Shown here piece by piece: positions 44,045 to 56,800 of a stretch of 64,000 nucleotides of DNA. The translations under genes were made by a program, and so were the position numbers. Position 1 is the first letter of the stretch. Each line of letters starts with the position of its first letter. Under the pieces are notes generated by a model. That model saw only the letters and a list, made by a program, of their open reading frames with translations, had not been told where the DNA came from and searched no databases. Source of the stretch: Durusdinium trenchii (Eukaryota; Sar; Dinophyceae; Suessiales; Symbiodiniaceae); contig CAXAMN010023306.1 in NCBI GenBank assembly GCA_963970005.1, positions 84,008 to 148,007 of the forward strand, read 5' to 3'.

Positions 44045-47000
44045 GGTAACGCGTGCACATGCCCTGCACATGCACGGCATGGTATGCAAAAACCGTGCTA
44101 ATGACCACACAGACTTGGGTGCCAGTGCTTGCATGTGCATACTTCCAAAACTTTCTATTCTCTGTCCAATTTTCCGAGGTCCCAGACCAACCCATCAATT
44201 CCATTGTTTCAATTGGAGAAGCCATGCTCCATTCTTTTGGATCAGAATATTGGCTGGTGCTCGGTCTAAATCTGCAGTTGCGTTGCCACAATCGTCCCAT
44301 TTTCACATCCGCTCTGCACCACAACCCTTTGCTCAGTGGCCGGATGATGCTTCGAGTGTCGATGCAGCATTGCGGGGGATGCGGGAAGAGCTGCATGTGG
44401 ATGTGACGAAGGACACTGAAGGCTTAGTGCCTTGCCATTCTTCTGATCGCACTATACCTATACGACGTTCATTGGATTCACCAATCCTTTTGGATGTGTT
44501 GGTTTGGCTCAACCTAGGTGCATTCTCCACAAGAAGACATTTGCACCCTGGCTAGTAGTGACTGGCCGGGAAGGGAGGGTCCACAATATACTGTACAAGG
44601 TTTGCACTGGAATCGATGTGCCTCTATATATGTGGCACAAAGCTTTGGCACATCAGAAAATCGGACGGTATTCATGACATTCCATGACTCAGTCTCATAC
44701 TTGCTTTCGGCAGGGTGTGTACGGCAACAGTGCCAGGGGCCTCGCACAGTCGAGATACGATGCACATGGCACAGGGTCTTGCAATTTGGAGCCGAGGCTT
44801 TGTGGAGAGGATTGATTCAGCCAGTTATCCGGGCATTCCGGCGATATACGAGTCGTGGCTTATTCTCGCGTTTCCAGGCTTTTTCCAACGGAGAGTCCGG
44901 AGTGGTGTCCTGCTTACCCCCTAGCGGCTCTAAGGGTCTCAAAGCAGCTCCTAAAGATTCCTTGAGTCTTTTGACCTAGGACACAACTATAATGCGATTC
45001 AACATTCAAAGCGGCAGTATGGCAGAACGTGCCTTTAGCCAGTGTGGTGTCTTGGAGAGATGGGCTGCAGGCTGCAGTGGTAAGTGCGCAGTTTGATTAC
45101 CAAGTTGGCAGCGAGTTCATTTAGGCTCCTAGAGTTGTATCTGGTTCAGGAGATACGGAGAAGAAGGGTAATGATTGTCCAATATGTTATTCGTGATTGA
45201 CACCTTTTGGAACTTAAACTCATTTTTATCCTGTGGGCAGAGTTTTCTTTTTTCATGTCGCCAACCGGGCCCATCTGGCGGGTGATAAGATTTCAAAAGA
45301 ATTGGGCAATCGCAATTCAATCATATAGAATATATTATCTACCCCCCTTAAACTAACCAACATGTAACCTGAGAATTCACCCGTAGAAGATAATTTTCCT
45401 CTACAACCCAGTGGTTTTGGGGTTCCATGTTCATTTGCAGGGGAGTAGTTCATGGGGGCCCCATCAATAAATTCCTAGTGTGTGTCTTAAGGACTGAGCC
45501 CTGAACCCCGTGAATTTACTTAGCGCCCAATGAAAACAATCGAGGCATGGGCAAGAGTGGCAGAGCATCCATAGTAAGATAAGAGCAAGGACTCCAAATT
45601 CAATCAACTTCTAATCTATTAACACTAGTTACATGCGATATGACCAACGGATTTTATACTTTATATTGATTTTGATAGGCCTGTAATCAACGAAGGGCTT
45701 AGTGTGAACTACGCGTGCTCAAAAATGCAACTTGTCATTGATATGTTATCATATCTTTTGCTTGCGAGATGAGGGCTGAACTACGACCACAGGCCACCCG
45801 AAGTGCCCCAAGGTTGGAGGAGGCCCGCAGGAAGGCCGACCAATGTTGCTTTTTAACATAGGGAAACATATATATGATAACAATATATATATATACATGT
45901 TTCTAAAACCCCCGCAAACTCTTGGAGTTGTGGGACGGACTTGAGGTCTTCTCCCCCAGTCGCTGCGCACCCTGCCCTTCCCAGCTCCCATCGCGCTACA
46001 AATCAAATTGGGCCAACGGCCTGTTAGCATGCCCAGGCCTTCCTGCGTGCAAGCGCTTTGAGACAGTGGAATGGAAATTCGAGGGGCCCCTGCGACTTTG
46101 CTGGGACACTGGGATGATATGGAACTGTTTGATGGTTTGATGATGTTTGAATGCTACTTATTTTGACAGTTGAGTGCTTGCAACAATTGCCACAGTTGTG
46201 CTGCCATGCTTCCTCTCGCCGAGGAGTGGCTCGAGTTTCATGAAGCCCTTCAGTGCCGCTTGACGTGTCCAGACCGGCTCAGAAGTCTAAGAATCCCGGC
46301 CAAGTGGGCTGTTGTTCTTTTGGTTCACAGGGAGCCTTGCAGACGGCATTTGCTGGTACAGGTGGTGTGAAGGGAATGGCGCCACCGCCTGGTGTCTCTG
46401 TCCAAACGGCGTCGTGCAGGCCCGTTTGGGACCAGAGCCTTGGCTCAGTCGACTCAGAGCTGATGGTAGTTTCAACTTGTCAAACGTAGCTTTCTTCTGC
46501 CACGGAAAGCCGCTGATGCATGGATGAAACTCATTGGAAAACCAACTCCGGATGAGCTACCTTCTCGTGGCCAAGGGCAGACCAAATTGGTGCAATTGTT
46601 CAACACACACAGCAACTTGTCCACACAGGCTAGGAAGTGACAGGATGGATAGTTGAGCTTGGATGAGATTGGTATCCAGCTTAGGTTGAGATTGGAGCCG
46701 TAGCAGATCAGCAAACCGTCACGAGACCAATCAATTTCCTCTTTTGAACCTGGCTGCAATGATTAATTTTCCGCCGTGCGAGGGAAGGGGCGATTGCGCT
46801 TCTGCCTTGTACAGGCGATTGCGCACAGATATAGTCAGATACGCGCTTTTGACCTCCCAATGATTTCAATGTTGTCACTTAGAACATATTTGGGGAACTT
46901 TCGGTTCTTTGCGTAATTCTAGCTTCATAAGTTAAAACATCAACACACAAAAGACAAAGCTTTAAGTTTGCATGGATGGGACAACAGTATCAGTATATAC

Positions 47001-48507
47001 ATGTTCGACATGCCACAGCGATGTGCGCTCAGTAGTTGCCATCATCACACCCTGCTGTTCATGTACACGTTGGAAGACCGGGGCAGAGAGGTCGGGACCG
47101 ACCAACATGTGCCCAAAAAGAACGGTGAGATGCCACCGTTTGTTGGTCTTCGATGTTCATTTTTTGTGGACAACCGTTTGGTATTTGGTTTTGGTATTTG
47201 GTTTGCACCTGCTGTGTTTTTTCTATGTTCCACTGCGGAAAAGACTATTCTCATTGGTTCTGAAAAAGAACTGAGTCGACATTTAATGTGCGCCTGTAGG
47301 CAGCTTTGGCTACATGAAAGGTTGCCTTCAAGGGGCCCTTAGCAGACCTAATCAGCTCGACCCCCCGCCTGTCAGAACAGGAACCGAAACGGCTCCTAGT
47401 GCTGTGTAGCGCATTCATCAAGGTGTGTAGGTGCCCTTTGCATTGTTTTTTTTTCCGCCCATTTTCAATGGTGGGGTGGCTTGCGGGTTGAGATGCATGG
47501 CGCACGGAGCCACGCAGCTAAAACACTGCTTGGCACGCAACTCCCTCTTTTTGCTTGAGCAGTGTGAAGCCTGTTTCAGGCTTCAACTGCAACTGAATCA
47601 ACAGTCACACAACTATATATATATATATGTTTTTCCTTCACGCATTCACATTCCAGGTCTGAGCATCCTCCTGGTCACCGCGTTTTCCTTTCTCAATTTC
47701 TTAGTGCCTCGGCTCACAACCTGGATCAAGCTGAATGTCGAGAAAGACAATTGGAAAGGGAAGCTCCCCTTAAAGCTCGAGTGCTTCAGTTTGCAAAGTT
47801 ACGGGCTGCTTGTCCTGCTACTGTTCAGACTTTTGCTGCAAACAAGACCTGTTTTTTCAATATTTTTTTGCTGGTGGCGCAGCCTAGTCCCTTCCAGATG
47901 CTCGAGCTCATTCCTTGCTGAGTGCCGCTGAGATGCACAGTGTGCCGACCTTTCACAGGTGTAATGTACAGCCTTCTGAGCATGACCGCATAACGTACGG
48001 CCTTCCGTGCTTGCCTACTATGACATCGACTTGACATATGCCGCCCTATGGCAGGGCAGCAACACATCCTTGGGACTCGATCAGTAGACTCTCAGTAGAC
48101 TTGAGATCCTACAGTACAAGTTGATACAAACCACTTCAAGATTGTTTTATTGGCTTGGCCTTATTTATATAAGAACATAAATTGTCAATATGAATGAACA
48201 TATGAACACATATGCTTTTAAATTTTTTTTTGTGCTTGCAGAGAGCGTTGCCAAAAAAACTATAACTATATAATGCGATCTATTTGTCTAGCTCTGACTT
48301 ATACGCAAGCTGTTCATTGTCTAAATTGGCGAATGGGCGCGTAAAATTGTCATGTCTTTTACTTTGCAAAAGAACATTTGCACGCAAATCCAGAAAATAG
48401 AAATGTTATGAACATATGGAACGTTTATGAAACAACTTCTGGAAAAAACACTGAACGTTTTGCGACGCATGAGAATCTAGACAACTTATTGAACATCTCG
48501 AAAACTT
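44045..48507. other. Long gene-poor stretch
   Basis: No gene could be supported. The AT-rich parts (45160-45900 and 48100-48500) have TA runs and few open frames. A + strand frame at about 47650-47810 is hydrophobic (LSILLVTAFSFLNFLVPRL) but isolated. Confidence 0.45.
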
Positions 48508-49051
48508 ATGAAACACATTTTAAAATATGACACATATAAGGCAACATGCCTCCTATCATTGAATGGACAGCTGGAGTCCTCAAGAAATCCCGGCTCAAAG
48601 TGCATGCAGTGGGCGTTCGTGGTCGATCTTGTCCGCGAGCTTCGGTTTTTCTTGCCATCGGCGTCGTGCGCCGGTCCTTCCTGGGCTTTGCTTGCGCTTC
48701 TGGTCCTCAGTGCCTTCTGGCTTGGTGTGGGGTGTGGCAGTGGCTGCACATTTCATTTGGCAACCTCACCATTAGGGTTCAGCAGCACACTCCTCGAAGA
48801 GGAGCTCCTACGGAATTTAGCGAGCGAAAGCTCGTTCAGCCTCGTCTCTCAGGTCCCCTCCTCGGGTGCCCTTGCAGGCGCTAGGGCCACCAGAGGCCAA
48901 CCTTCGGTGCGGCTACGATTCGCCTGCAGCGGGATTTCCTCTTTGGGTGCAACGAGAGACTTGGGGGTCCTTTTGCTACCGGCTGATTGGGAGCGCTCGC
49001 TCATTCAGGCCAGCACACCAGAAGCTCTTGAGCGCTTGGGCTTGCCTTCAT

Positions 49052-49656
49052 CACGAAAGGTAGCCCTTTAGGGGATACCTTGAGTTTGTCTTGCGAAGCA
49101 AGTGTTGGGACGTCCGGGTCTAATAATTGATCGCTCAATTCAGACCCCCCCCCACCCCCCCCCCCCCTCGAATTGCTTTTTCAAAACAACCCCCCCCCTC
49201 CCCCCCTCTAAAATCAATTTTCTCTCCTGGAGAACGTCTTCGTGAGCCTCTCATGATTTCAGGATAGTTGAAACCCTCTTGAACATTCAGAAAGAGTGAA
49301 TATGAAATTCAAATCACGAAAGGTGTTCCCCGAGGGGATACATACCTAGAGTTTGTTTTGTGAAGCACGTCAATTCTGAGCCTTTTATGGTTTCAGGATA
49401 GTTCAAATCCTATGATGTTCCGATTCAATGCTCACCGATGATCTGAGCCATGGGGCAAGTTTGTTTTCCTAAGAATCTTTTTGAAACATTTCGAGAGCAT
49501 ATGTTTGAACATTTAGAGTGCATACGAACATATATTTACGAAAGGTCGCCTCCGAGGGGATAAATCACCATGTCGAATATTGCATTTTTGTTCCTGCCTC
49601 TCGCGTTCTCTTCTCTTCCCGCTGTCCTACCTTTCGTGTCTCCCTCCTCTCAAGTT
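49052..49656 (+). mobile_element. Non-autonomous inverted-repeat element, copy 2
   Basis: Nearly identical to 15746-16412: same ends (tcacgaaaggtag and ctacctttcgtg), same poly-C tract, same three acgaaaggt motifs and the same start codon context for the signal-like peptide (here at 49570). It lacks one poly-C segment and about 20 bases near 49375. It splits the retroelement ORF just after the codons for LERLGLPSS, so it inserted after the retroelement. Confidence 0.8.
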
Positions 49657-51038
49657 GTCATCATTGACTTCTCGTTTGCCGGCAGCACACGGAGGCTGGA
49701 CTCCGAAGGCACGCATTGCTCGCGCTTATCGACTGGGCTGGCTTTCAAGATTTGAGTTGGCAGGGGCTCAACCACCTGCTGTTGAGAAGCGGGACCTTCC
49801 TTTGTCCAACCGTGTGTACGTGATCCTTTGACCAGCTCCTGGTTTTGCTGCCGGGTGGACTGAGAATTACACCTTGTATTTGGAGAACGTCAAAGGGCAG
49901 CGCCCGCTTCCATCCATCATCGGTGAGTCGCGGCTTTCCTTCGCAGGCTGAAGGCAAAGCCTACTGTGACGGAGCAAGAAGAGCATGGCCTCGTCCGCTT
50001 CAGCGGGCGTCCAGGGATTGAACGAAGCAGCTGTCCGGGCCCTGTATGGGTCCTTGGGGCCGACCGGCCGGTTGCCAGGTGTGTTTCTTCGATTGCTCAC
50101 CCCGAGAAGACGGCTTGGGATTTCGTGCATTGGGCTACCTTCTTGGCGTTCGAGCCGGAGGTTTCATGGTGGCCCTTCCAGATGCTACAGAGGCGTCGGC
50201 CTTCTTACTGGCTCAGGAGTTGCCCGGAGGAGGAGAAGCTGTGGCATTGCGTCTGGTCGAACTGGACATGGAGACTACCAGAGGCAGGCTGTTGGGTGTC
50301 GGGCCTCTATAGCAGATGTCTGCTGGGAAGTGGCATCGCATTTCATGAGAGCCAATTCATAAACGCCTCTGTTTATTTCCTCATCAAGTTCGAGTTTCAA
50401 GAGCAAGCACGCAGGCCCAGAAGAGCAGCAGCTATGGAAGCCTCCGAAGTCTGGATCAACGAGATCATTGACGGATCTGTAGGACTGAGATCTGACCTAT
50501 GGCCATGTCCCCCCCCACTCTGGGGGCGATGGACACCGCCGAACCTGCTCTCTCCTCGCCGTCGGAAACGGCGCCGGTTTCTGCGCATTAGAACCTTAGC
50601 TCTGCAGACCTTGGTGATTTGCCTCAGCTGGCTAACGCTGGGGCATGCTATGCAGCCGCCTGAGTACGCGCGGGCCGGCTATCCAGCGAGCCCTCAACAA
50701 GAGGTCACGCTAGCTCACCTCGAAGCGCTGGTGGACTACTTCTTGAGAGCCGGAACCCAGAGTCTGGACAGTCTTGGCAGAAGCTTTGGGAATTAGGTAA
50801 TTTTGTTTGTGCATTGAAGCCTTCTTCGAACACCTTTGATTTCAACTATGTCTCCAGTTTTTTGAATTCTCTCAAAGTCTCGTGTGATAGTTACTCAAAC
50901 ACCCCAGTTCGAAAGCCGTCGTGGCGGGTTGCATGCGTTCGGACGAGTGTTTGCAGTATCGTCGGTCGTGTCCTCGGGGACCTTTCTATGAACTCCTCAC
51001 GATAGATGGTCACATAGGTTTGCAGAGGGTCAGTTCTG

Positions 51039-51549
51039 TTGAACGAGACACTGCACAGCCAACTAGATGTGACGGTGTTTGCAAACGCTGAACGTGCGTA
51101 TACAGACGTAAAGTTGACCGCTCATCCGGGCAAGCGGCAGAGACAAGTAGAACACGCAGTGGTGCTGGGGGATGAAGTACACGGTTCCGCAGGCAGAGTG
51201 TCAGCCCCTCGAACGCGGATCGCTGCACTTTGCTACATCACCAGCCTCATTGTGTTTAAAGGGGCGCGCGCAAGACAGATCTTGCAAGCAGTTTTAGGCT
51301 GTTGGACCCATGTCATGCTGTTCGCTCGAAGTTTTGCACAGTGTTTTCCATGAAGGTGAAGGTTTCAACCCAGACATACACTTCACTTTGTCAGCACAAA
51401 CGATCAACGAGCTCATCACGTTGTGTATATTGGCGCCCATCATGCGAACCGACTTACGAGCCTCTGCAGCGGATACGCTGTACATGATGGATGCCTCGCC
51501 TTTCTATCTTGGGGAGCTCTGCTCTCTCAGAACTTTGGAGGCACACTGA
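51039..51549 (+). pseudogene. Reverse transcriptase thumb/RNase H-like fragment
   Basis: Frames in this stretch give a conserved-looking GDEVHGSAGRVSAPRTRIAA run, then an ILQAVLGCWTHVMLFAR-like helix. A shifted frame gives LCILAPIMRTDLRASAADTL and YMMDASP. The Asp-Ala-Ser resembles the start of an RNase H-like domain. The catalytic palm of the reverse transcriptase is not found upstream. Confidence 0.5.
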
Positions 51550-51649
51550 GCAGCGTGGGTACTACGCTCGCCTGGCGTTGCGTGAGTTGGGCATTGAACA
51601 TGAAGATTGCTTTGGCCCGGAAGAGCAGCCTTTCGATCTCCATTCTCCA

Positions 51650-52163
51650 CACCCTACCCGGAATCTGAAAGACTCGACTGTGATCTATGACTGTGTTGAG
51701 TTGTTTTCAGGTGTGGGGAATTGGAGCAAAGCGCATGCAGAAGCCGGTCTGCGAGTACACCCAGGCCTTGAGCGAGAAGCCAAGGGTGCTGCCTTTGGTG
51801 ACACGTAAGACAAAGCTACTCTTGTTTTGGCTAAGCTGGCACGTGCAGGCGCCATTCGTGAGTGGCACGCTGGGCCACCATGCTGGTCATATGGCGCTAC
51901 GCTCGAAGAGTTGTCCAGCTGGGTTCAAGTCCAAACCATTCTGACACTTGCCTTTATGAGTGGCTGCTTCATTTCACGCGAGCAGCCAAACGGGGTCTGT
52001 GATGTTCAATCTACATGCGTTCAGAGTGTTGCAAGAGTTGGGATGTTGGATTGTCAGGTTTTCCTTTTGTTCTTTTGGGTCGGGTTTTCAGAAACCGAGC
52101 AAGTGGTTTCATAACAAACCTTGGTTGTGCTCCTTGGGCTCGTGCTGGAATTGCTTTGTTTGA
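51650..52163 (+). pseudogene. Cytosine-5 methyltransferase-like fragment of the retroelement
   Basis: A frame to 51808 contains YDCVELFSGVGNWSKAHAEA, which matches the FxGxG cofactor-binding motif I of cytosine-5 DNA methyltransferases. The next frame (about 51827-51930) contains AIREWHAGPPCWSYG, like the catalytic Pro-Cys motif IV. Later frames read SGCFISREQPNG (near motif VI position) and FCSFGSGFQKPSKW. At least two frameshifts separate the parts, so it cannot be active. Confidence 0.55.
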
Positions 52164-52882
52164 TCAGAGATGCAAAGTGCAAAGCAGATACTCGTACAGC
52201 ATATGGCCGCCTACCGTCCCCTGCAAAAGCAGTGAGCAGCTACTCTGCTTCATATCCTCTTCCTTTGTGCAGGCGCATGGCCTCAGGAAGTGCAGTTGCA
52301 ATCAGACAGGCGGGTGCTCACAGGTGGGAGTTCCAGCAGCTTGTGATAAAGTACGCCTTCAGGCAGAATCCGTTCGGCCTTGGCATGAGGACCCTGAGTG
52401 GGTTGAAGATCTTTGTGAAGCATCTTTGTGAAGCATTGCAGTACAGCGAATTGTTTCGTTACAGGTTCAAGAAGACTGGCCACATAAATTGTCTGGAAAG
52501 CAGAGTCCACAAGAGCTGGCTGAAGCAGTGTTCAAAAGCTCATGTGAACTCGAGAATCCTGGGCATATTGGACATTCGCGTGACTATGGGAGCAGCGGCC
52601 TGAGGCCGGAGTTCTTCACAAACGATTAGTCACATTCTTCGTGCTTCTTTGGGCTAAGTTCTGGGAAGTGGGCTTTATCCTGGAATCTTGCATCGCAGGT
52701 CAAGTTGGAACAGAGCTGACGGTCCATCGCGTGATCTTGAAGTTCCCAGCCCAAGTCGCCCTGAGCCCGAGTGGTTGCGACAGTTTCGAAAAGGTGACTA
52801 TCGTTTGTTTGATTAGATGTTAGCTGCAGCTCACTGGACGAGGCCTGTGGGGCGGTGGTTCAGATTGTTGTTGATCATGGCA

Positions 52883-52906
52883 GGGGACGTTGAGGTTAAG
52901 CCCTGG
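52883..52906 (+). other. 2A-like ribosome-skipping motif remnant
   Basis: The frame through 52853-52906 reads RWFRLLLIMAGDVEVKPW. It follows the layout of 2A peptides: a hydrophobic stretch, then GDVExNPGP. Asn is replaced by Lys, and the frame then slips by one, so that PG-LPGKPEGYTPRGELDM continues in the next frame into the recombinase. Confidence 0.5.
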
Positions 52907-53821
52907 TCTTCCGGGCAAGCCGGAGGGTTACACTCCCAGAGGTGAACTAGATATGCTAGGCGGGTTGTCACAGGCGACCTTCACAAGAATGCAACGTTGT
53001 TTGAAACTTTTTGCTCAATGGTGTGCTACAGAGGTGCAACTAGATCTTGAACAGGTCTTGAGCAGCTCTGAAGCGGCAGACTTTGCATTGCGTGGATACG
53101 GATTAGCATTGTTCAGGACTGGGAAACCTCGTTACCTGCTGGTCCATACGATCACGGCAGTACAACAACTTCGACCGCAGTTTCGGAGGCAGCTTTCTGG
53201 AGCACGGCAGGTGGATCACAAGTGGCAGATGGAAGAGCCGGGCCAGTGTAGGGCAGTGTTGTCTGCCCCAGTCATTCGAGCCTTGATCTGTTTGTCCTTT
53301 TTGTGGAAGTGGCCCTGTTTTGCTGGCATTGTTGCAACGGGGTTTGAAGGTATGCTTCGCCCGAACGAGTTCATCGAACTCACCCGGCGTGATGGCACGC
53401 TTTGCGCGCCGTCAGCGCATCAGAGTAGATGACATTTCCGTCATCAAGTTGGCCCGTTGTTTCTTTGGACGCTTGTCTCTGCCCTCCAAGCTCTACCCGG
53501 CTTCAATTGCTGTGTTTCGAAGGCAATGGAATGCCTTGTTGGATGCAATGGAGGCCCCTCCCAGACAGCTCGAACATGGAGCGGCCCCTGGTACACTCAG
53601 CGGACCTGCTGCGACGCACCAGTACTTTCAGGACGAGCCCATTTCCCACATACAATGGAGAGCGACTACGAACTTTGGAATATTACATCCAGGAAGTTGG
53701 GGCCCAACTTTTCTTGTTCAGTTTGAGCAGTCGTGCCAGACAGAAGATCATCTTGCTTGAAACCCATCTGGGTCGCTTGCTCCAGGCCAGCTTCCCGGAG
53801 AGTTTTTCTGATTGTGCATAG
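52905..53821 (+). pseudogene. Tyrosine recombinase-like gene remnant
   Basis: The first frame (52890-53432) reads YTPRGELDMLGGLSQATFTR through GYGLALFRTGKPRYLLVHTI to a FEGMLRPNEFIELTRRD segment containing a candidate catalytic Arg. After a shift the next frame (about 53395-53640) gives ARFARRQRIRVDDISVIKLA and PGTLSGPAATHQYFQ. A last frame near 53650-53760 gives RTLEYYIQEVGAQLFLF, where the catalytic Tyr would lie. The order matches tyrosine recombinases. At least two frameshifts disable it. Confidence 0.6.
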
Positions 53822-56800
53822 CAGACGGCTGAGAGGGGAGAACAGCTGTCGAATACATTGACTTCGTCGAGCATTGGCCATACATTGAGTTGACATTGGT
53901 CGTATGTCGTGCTTGGTTGCTTTACATTGTGCTTGGTTGGTTGACGCTTGTACATTGTTGATTGATGTCGGAAGCTGCTTCAATGCTTGTTCTCAGCTAG
54001 CCACGTGGCTTGAGTCCTGAATACCAGGACGTGGGCAACTTAGACTTCAGCGGAAAAACAGAGAGTGAAATATATACAGTACTGTACTATTTTTTCACAT
54101 GGCAATGTCTTAAAATGTGTGTGCTTTTCTAAATAACGCTGTCATAAATTTGGTGGTATTGGTCATTAAAAAATGCGCGCGTTTTGGTTTTTTAATGACT
54201 TGGCCTTGTACCTGACTTGTTAGATCTCAACAGTAGACTCCATGCAAACACTAATGTCAAGCCGATGGTTTGGCAAAGCACATGGAAACTTGCAGAAGTT
54301 GGTTCCACAGTCCACATTCAAAAAGGTATTTGACATCTCAGCAAAGTCTCATTTGCCAAAATTGTTGAACTTCCCCGGTTACTAAACCCATGCAGACTAT
54401 CAGGTTACGACCATGACAACTTTCACCAAAAACCACGATGCATAGTCAACTCTACGGTTGGTAGATTGAGGCGGCGGGTAGCTCGCAAAGCCGACAAGGA
54501 ACTCCAGACAAAAATAATGAAGAAATTGCACAGCCAGCAGGCTTTCCTGATCTCATACGGTTTTTGGACCCTTGCAGCCTTTGACTTTCTTGTGTTGCAA
54601 TCCCTGTGCCACTCGTTTCCTCATCACAGCCTCTCGCCCTAGGCCGTCCTGCTGAAACGCCGAGCCGCCATATCAGGGGTCTGCAGCCTCGGCGGGGGGA
54701 TGACCGGCGTGAGAAATCTCAGGAGTTCAATCGGTTTAAGTCTTAACATTTTTTTTCAGGGTTTCGAAAATTTTGCACTATTTACTGCAGCTACTCAAGG
54801 AATTGTGAACCAACCTCGTGAAGTCGATGCCGTTGACGTACTACACCTCTCCATGGCATCAGTCCAAAAGAGCACAAACATGCAGAAAGAGCCAGAACTA
54901 TCCATTTTCGATCATTTCCTGTTGCCATCCCACAATCCGCTGAGGACCCGCACTCAGATCCAGCATTCCATGGGATGAATGATGAGGTCGGAGTGGGCAT
55001 GTTTCTGTGGCCTTTGAAGACCCTACAAACGCTTGCTTGCAATGGTTTGACTCGGCAACGTCGAGTTTGAAGTTCCCAGCGCGGCCCAGCGTGCGCTTGC
55101 TGCCTTTGCAGGAGAGGATCGCCTTGCTCAAGGCCGGAGGGGCTGAACATGATGGAAACGGCCTCACCGTTGGGCCTGAACGCAGGTCGTGTGGAAGCGA
55201 GTTTGTTACTTGATTTGACCTGCAAGGCTGCAGAGGAGGCATTGCAAGCACCTTTGCCTGTGGTGCAGGCGTTTGCTGCTGTGTAGCACCCACTGTTCAT
55301 GGGGAGTTGCTGTAGTAGAGTGCCTGCAACGGTTCTTGTGCCTCGTTCCCCAGTCGTGTTTCAGTAGGCCCACCACCCGTCCTCACCCCCTACCCACACG
55401 CCAGTCAGTCGGAGAGGCTGACCAGGGGCATGAGCATGCTGCGTGGGATGCTCAGTGCGTGGGATGCATGTTGCAAACTATTTGTAGCATAGCTGCTAGC
55501 AATGCAGCTGATCCAGGCTTCGTGGCGGCCAAAAGCCATTTGCCACCTCAGCTCCAGGGCCTCCAGCTCCTCCAGAGAAGAGTGCGGCGAACATGGCGTG
55601 CGGGGCAAAGCAGCCAATAAACCGTCCACGACAAGAATTGATCCAGTCAAGCTCGGACGAAGCTGTTCGTTTGGGGAGACGGTTCAGTCATTTAATTATT
55701 AGACCATGAAACAAGAGTAACACTATATATATATATATTTATACAATTCCCCAGCAGCGAAGCTTCAGGGGTCTTCAGCACTGTATAGACCTCTTAGAAG
55801 ATTGGAGCAGGTTCTGGTTCTGGAGCAGTTTCCGGGTTCAAGAGGAGGTTCCAGAGCGGGTTCTGGAGGAGGCTCCGGAGTACGTTCTGGACTCCAAGTT
55901 CAGGAGCAGGTTCCGGAGGGGGTTCCGGAGCATGTGCTGGAGCAGGTTGGGAGGAGGTTCCGAGGAGGTTCTGCAGCCGTTTCTTATCGGAGCAGGGTCC
56001 GGAGCATGGTGTCCCACTCCAACCATACCAGCACTTTTGTAACTACTTTTTCGGCGACCAGACAGCGTTGCAGCAATGAGTGCGGTGATGTTGGTGGGTT
56101 TCCTGGGTTGCTTTGGACGCAAGCCCGCCGGGAACAGGTAGGCTATAGGCTGTAGCTTGACATAGTTTTTCGGTACGCACGCAATTTTTCTAGTTGTTGT
56201 TGGGGGTGTTGCTTGGGCTGACTATATTCATTAAAGTATAGTTATATATCTATGTATATATATATATATGTTTTTTAATTCTGATGTGCACGTACGTCAG
56301 TCTATATCAAACTTCCTTTATAGGACTCACATGTTGGTGAGGCTGCAGGCAGTGGATTCCTTGCGTGCAAGATCCAAGGTGGCTGGATGGTTTTCGAGAT
56401 TCTTTTGGATCTTCTCCGGTTGAAGGTTGAAGTTGGCAGAGGTGGCCGACAAATCAATCGGCTGCGGTTGCGCCAGGCCGTTTTCTCCGCCATCTCTATA
56501 CCTTTGCAGCTGGGCTCTGGTGGAGGCACTTTTGGAGCCTTTCCCCCGGCCATCCCTGGGCCAGCTTGTGAATAAGAGAAGGTTGAACTATCCGATCCTT
56601 TTGGAGGGAGCAGGCGTCAGATGTAACACTTCATGGACTTTTGACTGTTTTGACCCTCGGCTCAGTTTGTTGGAGCCCTGGAAAGGCATTGCGACCTTCT
56701 CTGGTGAGAGCTGGCTGCAGTTCCTCGTTTGTGCAAGTGGTTTGCAAACCAAGTTCCCAACGCCATATACTATTTTATATATAATTTGTGTAGTCAGTCC

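Larger units (their letters stand above)
48508..53821 (+). mobile_element. Long degenerate retroelement with methyltransferase-like and tyrosine-recombinase parts
   Basis: Coding-like pieces, all + strand, follow in this order. A hydrophobic N-terminal ORF lies at 48508-49071. Gag-like pieces (49985-50796) include AAVRALYGSLGPTGRLP and, in another frame, a basic RRRKRRRFLRIRTLALQTL stretch. The reverse transcriptase thumb and RNase H-like region follows (51039-51549: GDEVHGSAGRVSAPRTRIAA, then APIMRTDL and MMDASP). Then come a cytosine-methyltransferase-like region (51650-52163), a 2A-like motif (52883-52906) and a tyrosine recombinase-like region (52905-53821). Frames shift many times and the reverse transcriptase palm is missing, so it is dead. 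A transposon-like repeat interrupts it at 49052-49656. The arrangement matches dinoflagellate retroelements that I know from memory. No LTRs are visible, which fits a DIRS-like, recombinase-dependent type (inference). Confidence 0.7.

Noticed and set aside
44290..44480. Nudix hydrolase exon
   Set aside because: AALRGMREELHVDV resembles the Nudix box, but two of the key residues (Glu and Gly positions) are replaced and no flanking fold can be assembled.
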